Shown in pieces: positions 1-11,649 of a stretch of DNA of 20,726 nt; within the stretch, counting starts at the first letter, position 1; each line of letters opens with the position of its first letter. Location of the stretch: contig CAZFAP010000083.1 in assembly GCA_964516325.1 (NCBI GenBank), positions 1 through 20,726 of the forward strand, given 5' to 3'. The stretch comes from CAZFAP01 sp964516325 (GTDB lineage: Bacteria > Auribacterota > JABMQX01). A program made the translations under genes and the position numbers. The notes under the pieces are model-generated. The model was not told the DNA's origin, did no database searches, and was given only the letters and a program-made list of their open reading frames with translations.

Positions 1-55
1 CCGAGAAGGCGGCAAGACCGTCGGCGCCGGAACCGTCACCGACATTATCGAGTAA
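1..55 (+). CDS. tuf: Elongation factor Tu, 3' end only (second tuf copy)
   Basis: Only the last 17 codons and the TAA stop are inside the window; the reading frame starts at base 2. The peptide ends GAGTVTDIIE, the usual C-terminus of EF-Tu domain 3. All 55 bases are identical to the last 55 bases of the complete tuf gene at 14730-15929, and the match stops exactly at the stop codon. A tuf copy directly before rpmG, tRNA-Trp, secE and nusG is a common bacterial arrangement (the tufB position). Codons here end mainly in C (GGC, ACC, GTC, GCC), like the ribosomal genes around it. The rest of this copy lies outside the window, so its intactness cannot be judged. Confidence 0.93.
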   Translation, partial: REGGKTVGAGTVTDIIE

Positions 56-58
56 CCC

Positions 59-208
59 ATGAGAGAAATCATTACTCTGGCCTGCACCGTCTGCAGCCGG
101 AGAAACTATACTGCCACGAAGAACAAAAAGCAGTCGTCAGGCCGGCTGGAGCTGAGCAAATACTGCAAGTTTTGTAGAAGGCACACACCACATAAAGAGA
201 CTCGCTGA
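59..208 (+). CDS. rpmG: 50S ribosomal protein L33
   Basis: A 49-residue basic protein starting MREIITLACT, the usual length for L33, a small protein of the large ribosomal subunit near the E site. It keeps two CxxC pairs (CTVC at about residues 9-12 and CKFC at 36-39), so it is the zinc-binding form of L33. The start ATG is only three bases after the tuf stop, with no clear Shine-Dalgarno sequence, so translation is probably coupled to tuf. tRNA-Trp follows 18 bases after the stop. The order tuf, rpmG, tRNA-Trp, secE, nusG is well known in bacteria, which supports the call in spite of the small size. Confidence 0.95.
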   Translation: MREIITLACTVCSRRNYTATKNKKQSSGRLELSKYCKFCRRHTPHKETR

Positions 209-226
209 TTGCATCTGGGCCTCCGC

Positions 227-303
227 AGGCCAGTAGCTCTAATTGGTAGAGCACCGGACTCCAAATCCGGCCGTTGGGGGTTCGAGTCCCTCCTGGCCTG
301 CCA
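227..303 (+). tRNA. tRNA-Trp (anticodon CCA)
   Basis: A full cloverleaf can be folded by eye. The acceptor stem AGGCCAG pairs with CTGGCCT over seven bases, followed by discriminator G and an encoded CCA end (301-303). The D arm uses GCTC/GAGC. The anticodon stem CCGGA/TCCGG holds the loop CTCCAAA, giving anticodon CCA, which reads the tryptophan codon UGG. The T arm is GGGGG/CCCTC around TTCGAGT. A1-U72 and G73 fit bacterial tRNA-Trp. It lies inside the tuf-rpmG-secE-nusG run and is probably processed out of that transcript. Confidence 0.97.
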
Positions 304-484
304 AGCAGTGTGTAGTATCCACGCAACCGGTGCATAACGGCGATAGCGCTCCCCCGCAGGCGGGGCGCGGATCATACTTGCTGACTACTCCCAACCAGCA
401 CACAGGCTTGGAGAGAGGTTTTTTTTGCTAATTCTGGGCTTGCGGTAAAACCGAATAGACGGTCGCTGCCCGAAATGGAGGACG
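304..484 (+). other. Structured gap between tRNA-Trp and secE
   Basis: This 181-base stretch is the longest gap in the window and has no credible gene. It holds a GC-rich hairpin: CCCCG at 352-356 pairs with CGGGG at 361-365 around a CAGG loop, and can be extended by GCG 346-348 with CGC 366-368 across a three-base bulge. A run of eight T lies at 419-426, preceded by only a weak CCAA...TTGG stem, so it is a poor terminator candidate. A promoter for secE-nusG may be here, but I find no clear -35/-10 pair. Confidence 0.5.
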
Positions 485-808
485 TTGGCGCACGGCTTAA
501 CTGCCGGGCGACCTCGAAAACTTGACCAGGAGGAAGGACCAGACTTGATTTGGTGGCTGATCATTCTTGGCGGCGCGGCGGCGCTGCTTCTGACAAAGGC
601 GACGCGCAGGGTCCTGCTGTCAACCTTCGCCGCAATTCGGGGCTACGTGAGAGACGTGACGGACGAGATGAAAAAGGTCTCCTGGCCGTCGAAAACCGAA
701 CTGAAAAGTTCGACGGGCCTGGTCATATTCTCGATGCTCTTGCTGTCCCTTTTCATCGGGATCGTTGATCTGCTGTTAACCCTGATCCTCGGGTTGGTTG
801 TGAGGTAG
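485..808 (+). CDS. secE: Preprotein translocase subunit SecE
   Basis: SecE is the small membrane subunit that clamps SecY in the SecYEG export channel. The conserved core is visible: an amphipathic helix with VRDVTDEMKKVSWPSKTEL at about residues 55-73, then a C-terminal membrane helix (about 78-106). An extra hydrophobic segment, IWWLIILGGAAALLLT at about 22-37, suggests a second membrane helix, where many bacteria have only the C-terminal one. The start is uncertain. TTG at 485 has GGAGG very close in front; TTG at 545 has AGGAGGA at a better distance and would give 87 residues, keeping both helices. The longer form has a 20-residue charged front. nusG follows after five bases, the usual pairing. 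Confidence 0.9.
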   Translation: MAHGLTAGRPRKLDQEEGPDLIWWLIILGGAAALLLTKATRRVLLSTFAAIRGYVRDVTDEMKKVSWPSKTELKSSTGLVIFSMLLLSLFIGIVDLLLTLILGLVVR

Positions 809-813
809 TCCAG

Positions 814-1341
814 ATGGCGAAGATGTGGTACGTGGTCCAAACCCTTTCTGGACAGGAGCGGAAGGTAAAAACTTCCCTGGAGCATCGCGTACAGGCGGAA
901 GAGATGACCGACCTCATATCGGCGGTGATTCTCCCTACGGAGAGCGTTTCGGAGGTCAAAGGCGGGAAGAAACGGATAAGCACCCGTCTTTATTATCCGG
1001 GTTACCTTCTGGTCCAGATGGAGCTGAATGAGAGGACCTGGCATTTTATCCGTGCAACCTCCGGGGTCTTAAAGTTTCTCGGAGATAAGGACCCCGTTCC
1101 GATGCCCGAGGTGGAGGTCGAGGAAATCCTCGTCTCCTTGCGAGAGAAAAAGGAGAAGGTCAAGCCCAAGATCCTCTACGAAGTGGGCGAGACGGTCAAA
1201 GTCACCGAGGGCCCCTTTGTGAACTTCAGCGGCGTCATTGACGAGGTGAACCCCGAAAAGGGGAAGCTGAAGGTGATGGTGTCCATCTTTGGGCGCTCGA
1301 CGCCAGTAGAACTGGAATACTGGCAAGTGGAGAGAACGTGA
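814..1341 (+). CDS. nusG: Transcription termination/antitermination factor NusG
   Basis: A 175-residue protein of the normal NusG length. The N-terminal NGN domain (about 1-110) starts MWYVVQTLSGQE and includes the typical YYPGYLLVQM and ATSGVLKFLG stretches; this domain binds RNA polymerase on the beta' clamp. The C-terminal KOW domain (about 120-175) begins GETVKVTEGPFVNFSG and is known to contact either Rho or ribosomal protein S10, linking transcription to translation. Both of those polymerase and ribosome partners are encoded in this window. The ATG is five bases after the secE stop, with a TGAGGT stretch in front as ribosome site. Confidence 0.97.
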   Translation: MAKMWYVVQTLSGQERKVKTSLEHRVQAEEMTDLISAVILPTESVSEVKGGKKRISTRLYYPGYLLVQMELNERTWHFIRATSGVLKFLGDKDPVPMPEVEVEEILVSLREKKEKVKPKILYEVGETVKVTEGPFVNFSGVIDEVNPEKGKLKVMVSIFGRSTPVELEYWQVERT

Positions 1342-1369
1342 CCAGCTCCCGGTTTTGAATGGCGTGTGC

Positions 1370-1393
1370 TGGCGCCGCGAAGTCACGGCGCCA
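1370..1393 (+). promoter_or_regulatory. Perfect 8-bp hairpin just before the rplK ribosome site
   Basis: TGGCGCCG (1370-1377) and CGGCGCCA (1386-1393) are exact inverted repeats around the eight-base loop CGAAGTCA. The stem ends directly against the CAGGAGA ribosome site of rplK. In E. coli the rplK-rplA leader is bound by L1, which represses translation. This hairpin sits in the right place for such control, but I cannot show that it mimics the L1 site of 23S rRNA. Confidence 0.45.
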
Positions 1394-1407
1394 CAGGAGA
1401 GTTCGGT

Positions 1408-1848
1408 ATGGCTAAGAAAGTTGTTGGGCAAATAAAGTTGCATATAGATGCGGGCCAGGCAACGCCGGCCCCGCCCGTTGGCCCCGCGCTGGGTCAGCAC
1501 GGGGTCAACATCATGGAGTTCTGTAAAGCGTTTAACGCCACGACAAAGGACATGCCCGGTGGGCTAATCATCCCGGTCGTGATTACCGTCTATCAAGACA
1601 AGTCGTTCACGTTCATCACGAAGTCCCCGCCTGTGGCGAACCTACTGAAAAGGGCGGTTGGCATCGCTACGGGTTCCCCGGAGCCAAACCGGCAGAAGGT
1701 GGGCAGCATCACCCAGCAAGAACTCGAGAAAATCGCGCGTCAGAAGATGAACGACTTGAACACGTCCGACCCCCAGAAAGCGATCCGAATCGTCGAAGGA
1801 ACTGCCAGAAGCATGGGAATCGAGGTGGTCTCCAGTGCATCGAAGTAA
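1408..1848 (+). CDS. rplK: 50S ribosomal protein L11
   Basis: L11 lies at the base of the ribosomal stalk and helps EF-G and other GTPases bind the large subunit. The 146-residue product matches the family length. It has the N-terminal stretch KVVGQIKLHIDAGQATPAPPVGPALGQHGVNIMEFCKAFN in pieces at about residues 4-43, including the proline pair of the thiostrepton-region hinge, and the C-terminal RNA-binding part with ARSMGIEV near the end. The ATG at 1408 is chosen because CAGGAGA lies about eight bases in front; an in-frame start further up at 1366 would run through the hairpin. The gene overlaps rplA by 14 bases. Confidence 0.97.
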   Translation: MAKKVVGQIKLHIDAGQATPAPPVGPALGQHGVNIMEFCKAFNATTKDMPGGLIIPVVITVYQDKSFTFITKSPPVANLLKRAVGIATGSPEPNRQKVGSITQQELEKIARQKMNDLNTSDPQKAIRIVEGTARSMGIEVVSSASK

Positions 1849-2539
1849 AAGATACAGACAGGGCGCAGAAGCCCTCGACAAGAGCAAGGTCTATCCCCTC
1901 GCCGAGGCGATTGGGGCTCTCCAGTCCTTCCCAAAGGCGAAGTTTGATGAAAGCGTCGAGGTCGCATTCAAGCTTGGGATTGACCCGAAGAAATCGGACC
2001 AGATGGTTCGGGGGACCGTAACCCTTCCCAACGGCACGGGCAAAGTCCCCAAGATCGTGGTCATTACTCGAAGCGAGGACAAGGCGAACGCCGCCCTTCA
2101 GGCGGGCGCCGCCGCGGCGGGCTACCAGGACTTGATCGGCAAAATCTCGGAGGGGTGGCTCGATTTTGACGTTCTGGTTGCGTCCCCGGACGTCATGAGG
2201 GACCTCGGGCGGTTGGGCAAGGTCCTCGGTCCGAAGGGGCTGATGCCGAGCCCAAAAACGGGAACCGTCACCGAGGACGTCGTGCAGGCGGTCGAAGAAG
2301 TCAAGAAAGGGAAAATTGAGTTCAAAACCGACAGGCACGCGAACGTGCATGTTCCGGTCGGGAAACTCTCGTTCACCATAGAAATGCTGCTGGGCAACTG
2401 CGAGGCCGTCGTTTCCGCGCTTGTCAGGGCGAAACCGGGGAGTTCCAAAGGCCAGTACCTCAACCTGGGTACTGTAACCTCAACCATGGGGCCGGGCCTG
2501 AAGTTCGACGTGAAGGAGGTAATCCCTTCCGGGAAATGA
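1835..2539 (+). CDS. rplA: 50S ribosomal protein L1
   Basis: L1 forms the mobile L1 stalk that moves deacylated tRNA out of the E site; in many bacteria it also represses its own operon. The 234-residue product has the family opening KRYRQGAEALDKSKVYPLAEAI and the very conserved LGPKGLMPSPKTGTVT stretch at about residues 131-146, followed by KKGKIEFKTDRHANVHVPVG. Translation starts at GTG 1835, inside the end of rplK, with GAGGTGG about six bases in front (1822-1828). The 14-base overlap points to translational coupling of L11 and L1. Confidence 0.97.
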   Translation: MHRSKRYRQGAEALDKSKVYPLAEAIGALQSFPKAKFDESVEVAFKLGIDPKKSDQMVRGTVTLPNGTGKVPKIVVITRSEDKANAALQAGAAAAGYQDLIGKISEGWLDFDVLVASPDVMRDLGRLGKVLGPKGLMPSPKTGTVTEDVVQAVEEVKKGKIEFKTDRHANVHVPVGKLSFTIEMLLGNCEAVVSALVRAKPGSSKGQYLNLGTVTSTMGPGLKFDVKEVIPSGK

Positions 2540-2593
2540 CAAGGCTGCCGCCGGAAAGCGACAGAACGGACCTCGGTTTAGGTGGAGAACGCT

Positions 2594-3130
2594 GTGAGAG
2601 CAGAAAAGGCGTACGCGGTCGAACAAATAAGCAAGATGATTGAGGCTTCCTCGTCGCTCATTCTGACGAGCTTCACGGGTCTGGGCAGCGCCAGATTGGG
2701 TCTTTTCAGAAGAGCGGTCAAAGAGAAATCAGGCCGCTACTTCGTGGTGAAAAACAGAATCTTCGGAATTGGCGCCAGGCAACGAGGTCTGGAGAAGTTG
2801 TCCCGGTTCTTGAGCGGACAGGTCGGCGTCGTTTTTGGAGCCGGCGATTCCCTCGACCTTCTGAAGGCTGTTGTCAGTTTCGGCAAGGCGAATGAGGAGC
2901 TGAAAATCCTCGGGGGCATTCTCCTGGGGGAGGTGCGGTCGCCCGAGGAAATCCACAGGATTGTAACGCTGCCGCCGAGGGAGGTCGTCATGGCGCAGCT
3001 TGTCGGCACGCTCGTTTCGCCTCTCTCGGGACTGCTGCACATTTTGGGTGAGCCGACAAGAAGCCTTGTTTGCATCCTCGGCTCCAGGCAGGAGAAGACA
3101 GACACTCTCTCTCCAAGGGAGGGGAGCTGA
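2594..3130 (+). CDS. rplJ: 50S ribosomal protein L10
   Basis: L10 anchors L12 dimers to the ribosomal stalk. The 178-residue product fits the family (about 165-180). It opens RAEKAYAVEQISKMI and shows the usual core with FTGL, YFVVKNRIF at about residues 49-57, and a C-terminal helical part that would carry the L12 dimers. I chose GTG 2594 because AGGTGGAGA (2580-2588) is about five bases in front; GTG 2582 is an in-frame alternative. Only 54 bases separate it from rplA, too short for the long L10 leader RNA known from E. coli and Bacillus, so that type of control is unlikely here. Confidence 0.93.
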   Translation: MRAEKAYAVEQISKMIEASSSLILTSFTGLGSARLGLFRRAVKEKSGRYFVVKNRIFGIGARQRGLEKLSRFLSGQVGVVFGAGDSLDLLKAVVSFGKANEELKILGGILLGEVRSPEEIHRIVTLPPREVVMAQLVGTLVSPLSGLLHILGEPTRSLVCILGSRQEKTDTLSPREGS

Positions 3131-3228
3131 CCGCTGTACCCTGGCTCCATGAGGGTGTACCAGAAGGACTCTTAACGTCCGCAGGGCATACAAAGAAACG
3201 CGACGCAAAGGAGGAATCTTCGCCACCG

Positions 3229-3657
3229 ATGAAGTCAAAGGCTGAAACGGAGGGAGGTCAGACCACGAAAAAGCTGACCAGACAGGAGATTGCGGAGGCC
3301 ATCGAGTCTCTGTCAGTTATCGAACTGGTGGAACTGAAAAACCAGCTGGCTGAACGTTGGAACGTCAGCCTCGCGGCTCCCGTAGTGGCGGCACAGCCTG
3401 CTGCCGCAGCCGCCGAGGCGCCCGCAGCCGAAGAAGTTACCGAGTTCGATGTAATTCTTACCAGCGCGGGCGACAAGAAAATCCCGGTCATCAAGGTCGT
3501 GCGTGAACTGACCAGCCTGGGCTTGAAGGAAGCCAAGGACCTGGTCGAAGCGGCGCCTTCACCGGTGAAGTCCAAGGTCAGCAAGGAGGCAGCCGAAGGG
3601 GTCAAGGCGAAACTCCAGGAAGTTGGAGCAACCGTCGAAGTCAAGCCCAGTGCGTAG
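3229..3657 (+). CDS. rplL: 50S ribosomal protein L7/L12
   Basis: L7/L12 is the multi-copy stalk protein that recruits EF-Tu, EF-G and other GTPases. The 142-residue product shows all parts: an N-terminal dimerisation domain (about 18-48, with ESLSVIELVELKNQL), an Ala/Pro-rich hinge (about 51-70), and the C-terminal domain with EFDVILTSAGDKKIPVIKVVRE and LGLKEAKDLVEAAP. The N-terminus is about 15 residues longer than usual and rich in Lys, Glu and Thr. The start ATG 3229 has AAGGAGG at 3208-3214, a rather long 14-base spacing. A 98-base gap to rplJ contains a weak imperfect hairpin (3136-3160). Confidence 0.96.
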   Translation: MKSKAETEGGQTTKKLTRQEIAEAIESLSVIELVELKNQLAERWNVSLAAPVVAAQPAAAAAEAPAAEEVTEFDVILTSAGDKKIPVIKVVRELTSLGLKEAKDLVEAAPSPVKSKVSKEAAEGVKAKLQEVGATVEVKPSA

Positions 3658-3667
3658 GTTGCAGCCA

Positions 3668-3699
3668 GCGGCCCCTTTCATGGGGTGCATTCGTGCCGC
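3668..3699 (+). promoter_or_regulatory. Possible hairpin in the rplL-rpoB gap
   Basis: In the 109-base gap before rpoB, CCCC (3672-3675) pairs with GGGG (3682-3685) around TTTCAT, and GCGG (3668-3671) can pair with CCGC (3696-3699) across a ten-base bulge. In E. coli this gap holds a partial terminator and an RNase III site that set the ratio of L12 to polymerase. No T run follows here, so it does not look like an intrinsic terminator; a processing or attenuation role is only an inference. Confidence 0.25.
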
Positions 3700-3766
3700 C
3701 GGCCCGCCGCTCATTGGGATTTGAGCTTCGTCGAATCGCTTAGGTTTCCCCAAGGAGAAGTTTAGT

Positions 3767-6700
3767 ATGAGGTTAGCCACCGAAGAACGTGTTCGATTTG
3801 GCAAAAGAGCCGATATGGTTGATATACCGGACCTCATTGAAATTCAAAAGAAGTCCTACGAGGACTTCCTACAGCCGCACAAGCATGCTACGGAGAAATT
3901 GAACCAGGGACTTGAGGCGGTATTTAATGAGGTTTTTCCGATCGCAAGCTACGACGGCAGTTGCATGCTTGAATACGTGAGTTATTCTCTGGGCGTCCCC
4001 AAGTACGATGACGTCGAGTGTCAGCGGAGAGGCCTGACGTACTCCGTCTCCCTGCGAGTCACGTTCCGGCTCATCCAAAACGATGTGGTTCGCGAAGAAA
4101 GCGTCTATATGGGGACAATCCCCGTTATGACCACCAGGGGCACATTCATCGTCAACGGCGCCGAGCGGGTCGTAGTCAGCCAATTGCATCGTTCTCCGGG
4201 CGTTTGTTTCGAGAAAAAAGCTCAGGTCAAGGGGGAAGGGCTCTTTTCGTTCCGGATCATACCGTACAGGGGGTCCTGGCTCGAAGCAGAGTTCGATTCC
4301 AATGACCTCATTTATGTGTACATAGACCGCAGAAGAAGGCGCCGGAAAATCCTCGCCACGGGCTTCATGAAGGCTCTCGGAAGCGCCAACAATGCGGAAA
4401 TCCTTGAACTCTTCTTCAAATCTGCGAAGGTTACCTTGGGCGGGTCCAATGACAAAGTCTTGGAAAAGTTCTTAGCCAAAGATGCCGTTGGGGAGGAGGA
4501 CGGAATTGTGTACGCGCGAAGCGGCGAGAAGGTTGCCGCGGACATCATCGAAAGACTGAACGCCGCCGGGATCAAAGAAGTGTACATAGCGGAGGACGCC
4601 TCTGCGGAGCACCCCATCATAAAGATGTTGGCTCGCGACGATACCGAAACCTATGAGGATGCCCTCAAAGACCTCTACAAGAAGCTCCGCCCCGGTGATC
4701 CGGCCACCGTCGCCAATGCCCGCGCGATGATGAAACGCCTTTTCTTCGACTCCAAGAGGTACAATCTTGGCAAGGTCGGGAGGCACAAGCTCAACCAAAA
4801 GCTCGGGATCAACAGCACCGAGAACAATGAGAAAGACGAATCGCTGGTTCTCACGAAGCGAGATTTCGTCGAAGCCGTCCGCTATTTGATTGGGCTTCGG
4901 ATGAGAGGCGAGGGAACCATTGACGACATTGACCACCTCGGGAATCGGCGAATCCGCTCCGTCGGTGAACTTCTGGAGAACCAATGCCGCATCGGTCTGG
5001 CAAGAATGGAGAAAATCATCAAGGAGCGGATGAACCTGTTCGACCTCAGCTCCGAGACCGTCACTCCGCACAAGCTAATCAATCCCAAAAGCCTCTCCAG
5101 TGTGATCCGAGACTTCTTCGGGCGGAGCCAGTTGTCTCAATTCATGGACCAAACAAACCCGGTTGCGGAACTGACCCATAAGCGGCGACTGAGCGCCCTG
5201 GGACCGGGAGGTCTGAGCCGTGAAAGAGCTGGCTTTGAGGTGCGGGACGTCCATCCCAGCCACTACGGCAGAGTCTGCCCCATCGAGACCCCAGAAGGCC
5301 CCAACATCGGCCTCATTGCCTCCCTGAGCACCTACGCCAAGATCAACGACTTCGGATTCATCGTGACCCCTTACTTCAAAGTGGTTGATGGGCGCGTCAG
5401 CAACGAGATCGTTTACCTCACCGCCGACGTGGAGGAGAAGCACGTCATCGCGCAGGCAAACGTCAATCTCGATAAACGCGGGAGGTTCCTCGACAAGAAG
5501 GTCTCCGCGAGAAGCCACGGCGAATTCGCAGAAGTGGACCCGGACGAGGTTGGCTACGTTGACGTCTCCCCGAGGCAGTTGGTCAGCGTCGTTTCCGGGT
5601 TGATTCCGTTCCTCGAGCATGACGACGCAAACAGAGCCCTCATGGGTTCCAACATGCAGAGGCAGGCCGTGCCGCTCCTGACAACCGAGGCTCCTTTGGT
5701 GGCCACGGGTCTGGAAAAGAGGGCGGCCGTTGACTCCGGCGCTATGGTGATTGCCGAGGAAGACGGCAAGATCGTTTATGTGGACGCCGACAGAATCGAG
5801 GTCCAGCCCCTGGGCAGAAAGAGGGAGCCGAAGGTCTATGTCCTCAAAAAGTTCATGCGGTCCAATGCCGGAACCTGCATCAATCAGAAGCCGCTAGTGC
5901 GGCCTGGCGACGAGGTGAAGAAGGGCGATACCCTCGCGGATGGACCCGCGACTTGTCAGGGAGAACTGTCCCTCGGGCGCAACGTCCTTGTGGCGTTTAT
6001 GCCCTGGGGCGGATACAACTTCGAGGACGCCATCGTCGTAAGTGAGCGGCTCGTCCGGGACGACCTCTACACCTCCGTCCACATCGACGACTTTGAAATT
6101 GGGGCAAGGGATACCAAGCTTGGCTGTGAGGAGATCACCAGAGACATCCCCAATGTGGGCGAGGAGGCTCTGCGGAACCTCGCCGAGGACGGGGTCATCC
6201 GAATCGGGGCGCACGTCCGGTCGGGAGACATCCTCGCCGGGAAAATCACCCCAAAGAGCGAGACCGAGTTGACTCCGGAGGAGAGGCTCCTTCGGGCCAT
6301 CTTCGGTGAAAAGGCGGCGGACGTCCGCGATTCCTCCCTTATGGTTCCGGCTGGAACCGAGGGCATCGTCATGGACTCCAAGATGTTCTCCCGCAAGGAT
6401 AAGGTGTACGCCACGGAGGAAGAGAAAGCGGAAGAAAAGGAGCGCATCGAGGAACTGACCAGAGAATACAACGAGAAGCTGGACAAGCTCAACGCCGACT
6501 TCAACGAGAAGCTTTCCGCCTTGCTCCTGGGCGAGAAGTTGGATGTGGAGATCATTGACTCCCAGACGGGGGAAGTTGTCATCGCGCCGGGAAAGAAAAT
6601 CACTAAGCGCAACATCGAACTCCTCCAGTCCGGAAGGATCGAGAATTACCTGATGCCCGACAACGAAATTACCGCCATGATCAAAGATATATTCATGGAG

Positions 6701-7516
6701 CACCGCCAGTCCCTGGAAGAACTCCAGATGCGGCATAACCGTGAGATCGAGCGCCTCAAGAGAGGTGACGAACTCGACCCGGGCGTCATCAAGCAGGTCA
6801 AGGTCTATGTGGCATCCAAGCGCAAGCTTCAGGTCGGAGACAAAATGGCGGGTCGCCACGGAAACAAGGGCGTGATAGCGAAAATCGTCCCCGAAGAGGA
6901 TATGCCTTTTCTGTCCGATGGGACCTCTGTGGACATGATCCTCAATCCCCTCGGAGTTCCCTCACGAATGAACGTCGGGCAAGTCCTCGAGACCCATCTG
7001 GGTTGGGCCGCCAAGGCTCTTGGGCTGATGGTGGCTACCCCGGTCTTCGACGGAATCAAGGAAGGGGAGATCAAGGTGTTGCTCAAGAAAGCCCGCCTCC
7101 CGGAGACCGGGAAGACAGTCCTCTACGACGGGCGAACCGGCGAGCCCTTCGACCAGGAGGTCGTCGTCGGGGACATATACATGATGAAGCTCTGTCACCT
7201 CGTCACCGACAAAATTCACGCCCGCGCCATCGGCCCTTACTCTCTGGTCACTCAGCAGCCCCTCGGCGGCAAAGCGCAAATGGGTGGACAGAGGTTTGGC
7301 GAGATGGAGGTCTGGGCACTGGAAGCCTATGGCGCCGCCTACGCGCTTCAGGAGCTTATGACCGTCAAGAGCGATGACGTGGCGGGCAGAACCCGAATCT
7401 ACGAGTCCATCGTCAAAGGTGAGCAGACGCTGGAAGCCGGAACCCCCGAATCCTTCAACGTGCTGATTAAGGAAATGCAAGGCCTCTGCCTGGATGTCCG
7501 GGCGGAGAAGATGTGA
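3767..7516 (+). CDS. rpoB: DNA-directed RNA polymerase subunit beta
   Basis: The beta subunit forms half of the RNA polymerase active-site cleft. The 1249-residue product is full length for a bacterium without the large E. coli insertions. The rifampicin pocket at about residues 452-482 reads QLSQFMDQ and THKRRLSALGPGGL with the usual Asp, His and Ser, so no classical resistance change is visible. PWGGYNFEDAI lies near 745, GRHGNKGV near 1027, and the C-terminal GGQRFGEMEVWALEA near 1173, which contacts beta'. A charged, probably coiled-coil insert (EKAEEKERIEELTREYNEKL and on) lies at about 883-918. ATG 3767 has AAGGAGAAG in front. rpoC follows after a short gap. Confidence 0.99.
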   Translation: MRLATEERVRFGKRADMVDIPDLIEIQKKSYEDFLQPHKHATEKLNQGLEAVFNEVFPIASYDGSCMLEYVSYSLGVPKYDDVECQRRGLTYSVSLRVTFRLIQNDVVREESVYMGTIPVMTTRGTFIVNGAERVVVSQLHRSPGVCFEKKAQVKGEGLFSFRIIPYRGSWLEAEFDSNDLIYVYIDRRRRRRKILATGFMKALGSANNAEILELFFKSAKVTLGGSNDKVLEKFLAKDAVGEEDGIVYARSGEKVAADIIERLNAAGIKEVYIAEDASAEHPIIKMLARDDTETYEDALKDLYKKLRPGDPATVANARAMMKRLFFDSKRYNLGKVGRHKLNQKLGINSTENNEKDESLVLTKRDFVEAVRYLIGLRMRGEGTIDDIDHLGNRRIRSVGELLENQCRIGLARMEKIIKERMNLFDLSSETVTPHKLINPKSLSSVIRDFFGRSQLSQFMDQTNPVAELTHKRRLSALGPGGLSRERAGFEVRDVHPSHYGRVCPIETPEGPNIGLIASLSTYAKINDFGFIVTPYFKVVDGRVSNEIVYLTADVEEKHVIAQANVNLDKRGRFLDKKVSARSHGEFAEVDPDEVGYVDVSPRQLVSVVSGLIPFLEHDDANRALMGSNMQRQAVPLLTTEAPLVATGLEKRAAVDSGAMVIAEEDGKIVYVDADRIEVQPLGRKREPKVYVLKKFMRSNAGTCINQKPLVRPGDEVKKGDTLADGPATCQGELSLGRNVLVAFMPWGGYNFEDAIVVSERLVRDDLYTSVHIDDFEIGARDTKLGCEEITRDIPNVGEEALRNLAEDGVIRIGAHVRSGDILAGKITPKSETELTPEERLLRAIFGEKAADVRDSSLMVPAGTEGIVMDSKMFSRKDKVYATEEEKAEEKERIEELTREYNEKLDKLNADFNEKLSALLLGEKLDVEIIDSQTGEVVIAPGKKITKRNIELLQSGRIENYLMPDNEITAMIKDIFMEHRQSLEELQMRHNREIERLKRGDELDPGVIKQVKVYVASKRKLQVGDKMAGRHGNKGVIAKIVPEEDMPFLSDGTSVDMILNPLGVPSRMNVGQVLETHLGWAAKALGLMVATPVFDGIKEGEIKVLLKKARLPETGKTVLYDGRTGEPFDQEVVVGDIYMMKLCHLVTDKIHARAIGPYSLVTQQPLGGKAQMGGQRFGEMEVWALEAYGAAYALQELMTVKSDDVAGRTRIYESIVKGEQTLEAGTPESFNVLIKEMQGLCLDVRAEKM

Positions 7517-7540
7517 CCCCTTCAAGGAGGAGTATTGACC

Positions 7541-11605
<4,065 letters not shown>

Positions 11606-11635
11606 GCAGTGTGTTGCTTCGGTTTCGTTGATTTG

Positions 11636-11644
11636 TAAGGAGGT
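11636..11644 (+). promoter_or_regulatory. Near-perfect ribosome binding site of rpsL
   Basis: TAAGGAGGT is an almost full complement of the 3' end of bacterial 16S rRNA. It is five bases before ATG 11650. It fixes the rpsL start and shows that the str block gets strong independent translation initiation although it directly follows rpoC. Confidence 0.85.
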
Positions 11645-11649
11645 TTCGA

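Noticed and set aside
227..303. tRNA-Trp as an attachment site for an integrated element
   Set aside because: No integrase, no repeated tRNA 3' end and only core genes around it.
419..426. T8 run as an intrinsic terminator after tRNA-Trp
   Set aside because: The stem in front is weak, imperfect and about seven bases away from the T run.
2540..2593. L10 leader RNA before rplJ
   Set aside because: The gap is only 54 bases and lacks the needed paired regions.
5894..6859. Long minus-strand frame opposite rpoB
   Set aside because: Same effect of codon bias; no ribosome site or recognisable domain.
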